Source of the DNA: Bacteroidota bacterium
Lineage (GTDB): Bacteria; Bacteroidota; Bacteroidia; Bacteroidales; Prolixibacteraceae
Direction: 5' to 3'
NCBI GenBank assembly: GCA_030695265.1
Contig: JAUYTA010000185.1
Coordinates: forward strand, 1 to 14,906
DNA: 14,906 nt
The notes beneath the pieces were generated by a model. That model had not been told where the DNA came from, ran no database searches, and was given only the letters and a program-made list of their open reading frames with translations. The translations under genes and the position numbers were made by a program. The stretch's first letter is position 1; every line of letters starts with the position of its first letter. This document shows positions 7,820 to 13,677 of this stretch, piece by piece.

Positions 7820-8707
7820 ATGAATAAAATACTTTCAATATTTTTTGGATTGATCTTTCTGTTAGCAGGAAATGGTTTCAGTCAGGATTTGGATGAGTTG
7901 ATGAATGCTGAATTAAAGCCTACGGTTGATTTTGCCACTGCGACCTTTAAATCGACCCGCATAATAAACGGCCATTCCATCGAACAGTCGAAGATCAATC
8001 AGCTGGATTTTCGTATTTCCCATAGATTTGGCACCCTCAACCAAGGCTTATACGGTTTGTTCGGACTCGATCAATCAGAGATCCATTTCAGTTTGGAATA
8101 TGGATTAAAAGATTGGTTGATGGTGGGTGCCGGACGCGCAAGTATGAACAAAACCTACGATGGTTTCGCAAAAATCCGTTTATTACGACAATCGTCCGGC
8201 ATTAAAAATATGCCCATTCATTTGTCGTATTTTACATCCATTGAGATAAATACGTTAAAGTTTCCGGTCAGGCCCGAAGGAACGTCCAATTATTTTCATT
8301 CCCGCTTGTCTTACGTTCAACAGTTATTGATTGCCCGAAAATTCAGCGAAAGTTTATCAGTACAACTTACGCCTACTTTTATTCACCGCAATTTGGTAAA
8401 GAGTGAGCTCGATAAAAATGACATTTTTGCTTTGAGCGCAGGCGCTCGTTACAAACTCACCAAACGAATGTCAGTTAACGCTGAATACTATTACACAATC
8501 AATCCAAATGCTGACATTCTTGATCCCAAAACATACAATGCAATGTCAGTTGGAGTCGATATTGAAACCGGCGGCCATGTTTTCCAAATTATGATCACCA
8601 ACTCTCAGGGAATGCGCGAAGGCTCATTCATTCCTCAAACCACCGGAAGTTGGGCGGATGGAGATATTCATCTGGGTTTCAACATTTCGAGGGTTTTTGC
8701 GTTCTAA
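7820..8707 (+). CDS. DUF5777-type outer-membrane beta-barrel protein
   Basis: This is a 295-residue exported protein. The first 22 residues form a signal peptide (hydrophobic run, then GNGFSQ before DLDEL). The rest is rich in alternating hydrophobic/polar strands with Tyr, Phe and Trp, such as FRISHRFGTLNQGLYGLFGLD, HFSLEYGLKDWLMVGAGRA and VNAEYYYTINPNA. It ends in an aromatic residue (ISRVFAF), as outer-membrane barrels usually do. This matches what I know of the Bacteroidota DUF5777 family, whose function is not established. It starts 10 bases after the second cytochrome lipoprotein and ends 15 before the YceI gene. Its position suggests it is the membrane-spanning part of this module, perhaps a porin or a partner of the haem lipoproteins; that is inference. 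Confidence 0.82.
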   Translation: MNKILSIFFGLIFLLAGNGFSQDLDELMNAELKPTVDFATATFKSTRIINGHSIEQSKINQLDFRISHRFGTLNQGLYGLFGLDQSEIHFSLEYGLKDWLMVGAGRASMNKTYDGFAKIRLLRQSSGIKNMPIHLSYFTSIEINTLKFPVRPEGTSNYFHSRLSYVQQLLIARKFSESLSVQLTPTFIHRNLVKSELDKNDIFALSAGARYKLTKRMSVNAEYYYTINPNADILDPKTYNAMSVGVDIETGGHVFQIMITNSQGMREGSFIPQTTGSWADGDIHLGFNISRVFAF

Positions 8708-8722
8708 CAAGAAAAAGATGCC

Positions 8723-9274
8723 ATGTTAAAAAAATTATTCCTCGTAATTTTGCTTGGAGCATCGGTAGGTGTATTCGGGCAAAGCAAATTTATCTCCAAG
8801 AATGCTTACATCTCGTTTTACTCTTCCACCCCATTGGAAGACATCCTTGGCGAAAGCAACGAAGCAGTGACCATTCTGAATGCCGAAACCGGTGAAATTG
8901 GATTTCAGGCACTCATGACAACTTTCCATTTTAAACGCGCTTTAATGGAAGAGCATTTCAACGAAAATTACATGGAAAGTACCAAATTTCCGAAAGCCCG
9001 GTTCAATGGTAAAATTGAAGGGTTTAACAAAGACATGCTGAATGCTCCGGTTGCCAACATTAAAGTTACCGGACTTTTAAACGTTCATGGAGTGGAAAAA
9101 ACAATCACAGTACCAGGAACGCTTGGCATTGAAAATGGCAAACTGGTTGGAACCTCCAAATTCAAGGTTACTCCTGAAGATTACGGAATCGTTATTCCGG
9201 CAATCGTACGCGACAAAATCGGGAAAGAAATGGAGATTACAGTGAAGGCAACTTATCTGCCCTTTGGGAATTAG
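8723..9274 (+). CDS. YceI-family periplasmic protein
   Basis: YceI proteins are small secreted lipocalin-like barrels that bind isoprenoid or quinone-like lipids in structures known from other bacteria. This 183-residue protein has a signal peptide ending near GVFGQ (about residue 20). The mature part shows the family pattern: ISFYSSTPLEDILGES (30-45), FHFKRALMEEHFNENYMES (68-86) and FPKARFNGKIEGF (89-101). It continues with GVEKTITVPGTL and ends with a YGIVIPAIVRDKIG-type strand pair. It lies 15 bases after the beta-barrel gene and 44 before the OB-fold gene. Co-location with haem lipoproteins would fit a bound polyprenyl or quinone cofactor, but no ligand can be read from sequence. Confidence 0.93.
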   Translation: MLKKLFLVILLGASVGVFGQSKFISKNAYISFYSSTPLEDILGESNEAVTILNAETGEIGFQALMTTFHFKRALMEEHFNENYMESTKFPKARFNGKIEGFNKDMLNAPVANIKVTGLLNVHGVEKTITVPGTLGIENGKLVGTSKFKVTPEDYGIVIPAIVRDKIGKEMEITVKATYLPFGN

Positions 9275-9308
9275 TTCAAAGTTTCAGGTTTCAAGTTCCA
9301 GGTTAAAA
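9274..9308 (+). repeat. Tandem heptamer repeat after the YceI gene
   Basis: Consecutive 7-base units GTTCAAA, GTTTCAG, GTTTCAA and GTTCCAG occupy 9274-9301, with a further degenerate unit GTTAAAA to 9308. The first base is the last base of the YceI stop codon. The array fills most of the 44-base gap between two operon genes. Similar GTTTCAG/GTTTCAA strings are, as far as I recall, scattered between genes in Bacteroidota genomes. No function is evident. Confidence 0.6.
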
Positions 9309-9318
9309 TTCAGGTATC

Positions 9319-9747
9319 ATGAAAATAAAGTATGCAATCATAGTAGTGCTGGTTCTTATCGTTGTTGGTGTTGTTATTGGCCTGAAAATGTTTTTCAAAC
9401 CACATGCTGATATCAGTAAATCAAAAACTGAATTTAAAGTTGAAGCAAGCGGTTTAATCGAAGAATTCGAGCAGGACGAAAATGCAGCAACCGCCAAATA
9501 CAGCGAAAAAGTTCTTGAAATCAGCGGCAAACTGGCATCAAAAAACAAACTCCAAAACGGAACGGATCTTTTGATCCTTGAAGATGAAATGCAGGGAATC
9601 AGTTGCCAGCTCGACAGCAGTTGGTCGGCTGCCAATCAGGAAACCATTGAAGCATTAGAAGCCGGCAATTCGATCACTGTAAAAGGCATTTGCAAAGGTT
9701 ACCTGATGGAAATCAAAGTGAGTCCGGCTGTTGTTATCAGCAAATAG
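9319..9747 (+). CDS. Membrane-anchored OB-fold (tRNA_anti-like) protein
   Basis: This 142-residue protein has one N-terminal membrane helix (about 5-26: AIIVVLVLIVVGVVIGL) followed by a soluble domain. The domain resembles the small OB-fold family labelled tRNA_anti-like: a helix LIEEFEQDENAATAKY, strands EKVLEISGKLASK and LLILEDEMQGISCQL, a helical insert, then the closing strands SITVKGICKGYLMEIKVSPAVVI. C96 and C125 sit on neighbouring strands and might pair. Despite the family name, a periplasm-facing domain is unlikely to bind tRNA; such proteins are of unknown function. It is the last gene of the five-gene cluster, and its stop is six bases before the first arm of the transposase-associated palindromic unit. 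Confidence 0.8.
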   Translation: MKIKYAIIVVLVLIVVGVVIGLKMFFKPHADISKSKTEFKVEASGLIEEFEQDENAATAKYSEKVLEISGKLASKNKLQNGTDLLILEDEMQGISCQLDSSWSAANQETIEALEAGNSITVKGICKGYLMEIKVSPAVVISK

Positions 9748-9764
9748 AATGTTAGCCTTGACAT

Positions 9765-9864
9765 CAGAATTTCAGAACAACTTCGTGCAAAGCATTTGCC
9801 TTTGCCGTTCGCCTTTAGGCAACGGACATGATGGACAACAGAAATTCTGGGCTTTAGCTCTTAA
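9765..9864 (+). repeat. Left REP-like multi-hairpin unit
   Basis: In order: outer arm CAGAATTTC (9765-9773); simple hairpin GCAAA-GCA-TTTGC (9787-9799); bulged hairpin CCGTT-c-GCC-TTTA-GGC-AACGG (9805-9825); closing arm GAAATTCTG (9841-9849), an exact inverse of the outer arm; and short hairpin GGGC-TTTA-GCTC (9849-9860). AGCC at 9754-9757 can also pair with GGCT at 9850-9853 across a 7-base bulge. The transposase stop codon lies in the TTTA loop of the last hairpin. Confidence 0.65.
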
Positions 9865-10288
9865 TCCTTTCAAATCCATATTTCTTCAGAAAAAGTTCAA
9901 TCTCCTCTTCCCAGCTAATCTTTTTATGATGCTCATCCTGATTCTTAATATATTGCCTAACTCTGTCAACATGAGAATGACTGACAGAAACTGCAAAATA
10001 ATCATCTTGCCATGAAAACTGACAAGGTAAAATTTTCTGGCTGTTTATCCAGAATGAACTTTCACCTTTCAAATATTGCATTACTGTTGACAGATTTTGT
10101 TGTTTGCCCAAATTGACGAGTGCATGAACATGATCTTCGTGCGCATTGATGTAATCCAAAACAATGTTTTTTTCATTGACGTTTTCCCAGAAATGTTTTA
10201 GCAAGGCTGGACGAAAAGACTTTGGTATAGTGCAGGTTCTGTTTTTAGTGCTCCAAACACAATGAAGCCAGATTTTGACATAAGACAT
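9854..10288 (-). CDS. REP-associated tyrosine transposase (Y1, IS200-like)
   Basis: This 144-residue HUH endonuclease nicks and joins single-stranded DNA at hairpin sites. I chose the ATG at 10288 because the product then starts MSYVKIWLHCVWSTKNR, the normal start of this family; the upstream ATG at 10348 would add 20 unrelated residues. In this numbering the metal-binding HUH motif EDHVHALV has histidines H53 and H55. The catalytic tyrosine is Y113 in VDRVRQYIKNQDEHHKK. STVMQYLKGESSFWIN and FSWQDDYFAVSVS are further family-typical stretches. All catalytic residues are present, so it may be active. The C-terminus (ELFLKKYGFERIKS) ends inside the flanking palindrome and looks somewhat shorter than in many relatives. 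It is the only gene on the minus strand, between an envelope operon and ccsBA. Confidence 0.9.
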   Translation of the reverse strand: MSYVKIWLHCVWSTKNRTCTIPKSFRPALLKHFWENVNEKNIVLDYINAHEDHVHALVNLGKQQNLSTVMQYLKGESSFWINSQKILPCQFSWQDDYFAVSVSHSHVDRVRQYIKNQDEHHKKISWEEEIELFLKKYGFERIKS

Positions 10289-10346
10289 ATAGTTGTTATT
10301 TTGTGATGACAAAGGATATTTCTCCGATAAAGAATTATGCATGTTC

Positions 10347-10433
10347 AAATCAATATCCTTTGCTCCCGATTTTCATCGGGACAGGCTGTCTGGCTTTAGC
10401 CGACGGATTGGAATATTGGGATTTAGCCCTTAA
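10347..10433 (+). repeat. Right REP-like multi-hairpin unit
   Basis: In order: outer arm AAATCAATATCC (10347-10358); simple hairpin TCCCGAT-TTTC-ATCGGGA (10364-10381); bulged hairpin CTGTC-t-GGC-TTTA-GCC-GACGG (10386-10406); closing arm GGAATATTGGGATTT (10410-10424), inverse of the outer arm with small gaps; and short hairpin GGG-ATTTAG-CCC (10418-10429). The order and the bulge position repeat those of the left unit, although most bases differ. Confidence 0.65.
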
Positions 10434-10495
10434 ATGCAAACAATTATTGAGAATTTCCCTCACACTATCAACCCAACCATCGTTTTTGCTGTTAT

Positions 10496-10516
10496 AGTGC
10501 CATGTGCGCTTTTTTT
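10496..10516 (+). terminator. Possible weak intrinsic terminator upstream of ccsBA
   Basis: AGTGC (10496-10500) and GCGCT (10506-10510) form a five-base stem with one T-G pair around a CATGT loop, followed by seven T (10510-10516). The stem is short, so termination is uncertain. If real, it would shield ccsBA from transcription arriving from the operon and transposase region. The rest of 10434-10577 is AT-rich; TTGACA at 10534 and TAGAATTG at 10542 are promoter-like but not properly spaced. Confidence 0.4.
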
Positions 10517-10577
10517 ACGGACATTTTTGTGTATTGACAAGTAGAATTGAACCAATCAAAATTTAAATAAACTTCTG

Positions 10578-13500
10578 ATGAAGAACTTTCTGAACTTCCT
10601 TTTTTCATTTCCTTTTATGGGCTTTTTGTTGTTGATTCTGGCTTTTTCGATGGCCATTGCCACCTTTGTTGAAAGCAGTTATGGTACCGAAGCCGCACAG
10701 GGAGTGATTTACAAATCAATTTGGTTTAGCCTGATTTTCTTGCTCCTTGCAGTCAATTTGCTGGTTAATTTTATCAGGCATAAAATGTACACACGTCAAC
10801 GCATCGCGGTTGGCCTGTTTCATATCTCATTCATAATAATTTTAATTGGCGCCGGAATTACACGCTACATTAGTTTCGAAGGTGTGATGCACATTCGCGA
10901 AGGACAAACTGCCGATTTTATACTTTCTTCGGAAGATTACCTGACCATCAAAAGTGGTGATCAGACGGTAAGTGAAACAGTTCTTTTTTCAGAACTTTCC
11001 TATAAAGGTTTCAGGGAAAATATTGAAATTGAAGGGCGCAAAGTCAATGTGAAATCAGTTGGTTTTATCAAAAATGCCGTGCGAACTGTAATGGATCATC
11101 CTACCGGTTCCGAATTGATTGACTTTGTAATTTCAGCCGGACAAGGTCGCGAGAATTTTGTTTTTTCAAAAGGCAACAGTGTCGATCTCCGAACTTTGGT
11201 GGTTGGTTACGAACGTCCTGATGCAAACCTTCAGTTCCTGAGTCGTGGTGAAAATCTTTTTCTGGTTTCAGACCGACCGCTAGAATTACGATCGATGACA
11301 GGCGGTGAACCTGTGCCGTTGAATGCACTTGATACGCTGGAAGTGTTGCCGATGCACCTTTATGCAATTGACAATTATTTGCTGCTGGTGAAACAATTTC
11401 ATCCTAAGGCAGTCATTCGCGTTGTAAAGGATGCTTCGGAAAATTCAAGCGAAGATGCCGTTATTCTGGAAGTTGCGGATGGTAAAAACAAACAGATTGT
11501 GAATGTATTTGGTCGTCATGGTATAAAAGGCGAACCGTTTGCAGCAAATGTTGGCAATACAAAACTTGAATTTACCTACGGAGCTGATCCGATTTATCTG
11601 CCTTTTGCGTTAAAACTGGTCGAATTTCAGTTGGAAAAGTATCCCGGATCTGAAAGTCCTGCTTCGTTTGCAAGTGAATTGATTTTATTGGATTCGGAAC
11701 GGAACATCACGCGCAACGAAAGGGTTTTCATGAACAATACACTCAATTACCGCGGATTCAAATTCTTTCAGTCGTCCTACGATCAGGATGAAAAAGGTAC
11801 CATTCTTTCTGTAAATGCCGATCAGTTGGGAACAATCGTAACTTACATCGGATATTTTTTGCTGGGGCTTGGATTTATTCTGGCCCTGTTCAGTAAAACA
11901 TCCTATTTCCACCGGTTGATTGGCCGCTTAAATGAGTATTCAAAAACGGCTGTTCCGCTGGTTCTTTTTTTGTTGCTCCTGAATGTTGGACAGGCCACGG
12001 CAAACAGTTCTGAAATAGCAGGTATTCCGCGATTTGATGCAGAATTGGTCAAGGATTTTTCGGAGTTGTGGGTTCAGGGACCCGATGGGCGAATCGAACC
12101 GGTTTCGACGCTGGCTTCGGAAGTGCTCCGGAAAATTACCCGGAAATCGGATTTCTACGGACATTCGGCGGAAGAAGTAATGTTGGGCTTGCATCTTTAT
12201 CCTGAACTTTGGAGAAATGTTTCGCTGGTGAAAGTTTCGAACGAACAATTGATGGAAATGCTCGGGGTCACTAAAGACCGCATTCCGCTGACTGCTTTTT
12301 TCGACGAAAAAGGCAGCTATAAAATGCTTGAACAGGTAAAAGCAGCTTATGCCAAAGCGCCCGCTTTCAGGAATATGCTTGAAAAGGAGATCATCAATGT
12401 GGACGAGCGTGTAAATATCTGTTTTATGGTGATCAACGGCGATATGTTTGCATTGTTTCCCGGACCGGCCAGAGAAAACAAATGGCTTGCTACCGGAAGT
12501 GTTTCGTCTGGTTTAACATCAGCCGATTCGTTGTTTATAAACCGTGGATTTGAAATTCTGAAAGAATCAATCAAAGGGAACAGTGAAATAAGCGGTCGTC
12601 AGATTTTTGCGGCAATTGCCTCCTATCAGAAAAAATTTGGTGCGGACTATCTTCCCACCGAAACCCATAAAAAGACAGAAATGTTTTACAATTCCGTACA
12701 ACCGTTCAAACGCGTTTTTCTGCTCTATCTGCTGGTTGGTTTTGTATTGTTGATTGTATCGTTTGTCAGTATTTTCAGGCAAAAAACCGTTGGGCCAAAA
12801 ATTCGCATAATTTTTAATTCTTTGATGATTTTCGGATTTTTGATTCATACCGGTGGTTTGGCCATGCGGTGGTATATTGCAGGCCATGCCCCGTGGAGCA
12901 ACGGTTACGAATCGATGGTTTACGTTGCATGGGCTACGTTGCTGGCAGGCTTAATTTTTGGCCGGAAATATCCGATGGTTTTGGCAACTGGTGCAATGCT
13001 TTCAGGAATTACACTTTTTGTAGCCCACTTAAACTGGATGAATCCTGAAATTACACAACTGGTGCCGGTTTTGAACTCGTACTGGCTGATGATTCATGTG
13101 GCAATTATTACTGCCAGCTACGGTTTTCTGGGGCTGAGCGCTTTTTTAGGTTTACTGGTGCTTGTGTTGTATAGTATAAGCAATCAGGAGAACAGCAAAA
13201 ATGTGAAGGGATTTGTCCTTCAATTTACCGCCATCAGCGAAATGTCTGTCACCATTGGTTTGTACATGCTCACCATCGGCACTTTTCTGGGTGGCGTTTG
13301 GGCCAACGAAAGCTGGGGCCGTTATTGGGGCTGGGACGCGAAAGAAACATGGGCGCTGATTACTGTTGTCATTTATTCGTTTATCGCCCACATGCGCATG
13401 ATTCCGTCATTGAAAGGTATTTTCAACTACACAATCGCTTCGGTACTTGGTTTTGCGTCGGTTTTAATGACTTATTTCGGTGTGAATTATTACCTGAGCG

Positions 13501-13628
13501 GATTGCATTCCTACGGTCGCGGTTCAATCGATTCGGTTCACTGGTCGGTGTATGTAATGATAGCAGTTATTGCAGGCCTCATGCTTATTGCAAATTTTAA
13601 ACAAAAAAATCTGGGATCCGAAATTTAA
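10578..13628 (+). CDS. ccsBA: Fused CcsB-CcsA (ResB/ResC) cytochrome c haem synthetase
   Basis: CcsBA is the System II machine that carries haem across the inner membrane and attaches it to CxxCH motifs of secreted cytochromes. The protein has 1016 residues. The ResB half has three N-terminal helices (about 11-30, 47-66, 78-96) with H82 in GLFHISF, a long periplasmic domain and a fourth helix (about 412-435). A further hydrophobic stretch (458-470, ending GQATANSSE) leads into a second periplasmic region to about 705. The CcsA half begins near 713 and contains H757, the PWSNGYESMVY segment, H840 in SYWLMIHV, the haem-handling WWD motif WGRYWGWDAKETW (913-925) and H977 in SGLHSYGRG. H82 and H757, H840 and H977 are my candidates for the conserved haem-ligand histidines. 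Its natural substrates would include the two CxxCH lipoproteins encoded at 6805-7809. Confidence 0.95.
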   Translation: MKNFLNFLFSFPFMGFLLLILAFSMAIATFVESSYGTEAAQGVIYKSIWFSLIFLLLAVNLLVNFIRHKMYTRQRIAVGLFHISFIIILIGAGITRYISFEGVMHIREGQTADFILSSEDYLTIKSGDQTVSETVLFSELSYKGFRENIEIEGRKVNVKSVGFIKNAVRTVMDHPTGSELIDFVISAGQGRENFVFSKGNSVDLRTLVVGYERPDANLQFLSRGENLFLVSDRPLELRSMTGGEPVPLNALDTLEVLPMHLYAIDNYLLLVKQFHPKAVIRVVKDASENSSEDAVILEVADGKNKQIVNVFGRHGIKGEPFAANVGNTKLEFTYGADPIYLPFALKLVEFQLEKYPGSESPASFASELILLDSERNITRNERVFMNNTLNYRGFKFFQSSYDQDEKGTILSVNADQLGTIVTYIGYFLLGLGFILALFSKTSYFHRLIGRLNEYSKTAVPLVLFLLLLNVGQATANSSEIAGIPRFDAELVKDFSELWVQGPDGRIEPVSTLASEVLRKITRKSDFYGHSAEEVMLGLHLYPELWRNVSLVKVSNEQLMEMLGVTKDRIPLTAFFDEKGSYKMLEQVKAAYAKAPAFRNMLEKEIINVDERVNICFMVINGDMFALFPGPARENKWLATGSVSSGLTSADSLFINRGFEILKESIKGNSEISGRQIFAAIASYQKKFGADYLPTETHKKTEMFYNSVQPFKRVFLLYLLVGFVLLIVSFVSIFRQKTVGPKIRIIFNSLMIFGFLIHTGGLAMRWYIAGHAPWSNGYESMVYVAWATLLAGLIFGRKYPMVLATGAMLSGITLFVAHLNWMNPEITQLVPVLNSYWLMIHVAIITASYGFLGLSAFLGLLVLVLYSISNQENSKNVKGFVLQFTAISEMSVTIGLYMLTIGTFLGGVWANESWGRYWGWDAKETWALITVVIYSFIAHMRMIPSLKGIFNYTIASVLGFASVLMTYFGVNYYLSGLHSYGRGSIDSVHWSVYVMIAVIAGLMLIANFKQKNLGSEI

Positions 13629-13637
13629 AAATAATTC

Positions 13638-13645
13638 TATCTTTA
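13638..13645 (+). promoter_or_regulatory. Possible -7 box for the acyl-CoA synthetase gene
   Basis: TATCTTTA is seven of eight to TAnnTTTG and is identical to the box upstream of spoT. It lies 32 bases before the start codon. No -33 element was recognised, and the gene could instead be co-transcribed with ccsBA, whose stop is 49 bases upstream. Confidence 0.25.
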
Positions 13646-13677
13646 TTGCAGTGAATAATTAACCTAACAAAATTATC

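Larger units (their letters stand above)
9753..10433 (-). mobile_element. RAYT/IS200-like element with flanking multi-hairpin units
   Basis: A Y1 transposase gene on the minus strand is bracketed by two structured non-coding units. Both carry their TTTA-loop hairpins on the plus strand in the same order. This is the layout of a REP-associated tyrosine transposase locus or a degenerate IS200/IS605 element, whose enzymes recognise imperfect hairpins in single-stranded DNA. The outer limits given are those of the recognisable structure. The exact ends cannot be fixed because such elements make no target duplication. Confidence 0.65.

Noticed and set aside
9731..10015. Plus-strand open frame of 94 codons
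   Set aside because: It runs through the left palindromic unit and antisense to the transposase, and its translation shows no family features.
10289..10348. Upstream start for the transposase (ATG at 10348)
   Set aside because: The extra 20 residues do not resemble the family, whose proteins normally begin at MSYVKIW.
10303..10497. Plus-strand open frame of 64 codons
   Set aside because: It is read through the right hairpin unit and has no recognisable protein features; the repeats explain the sequence better.
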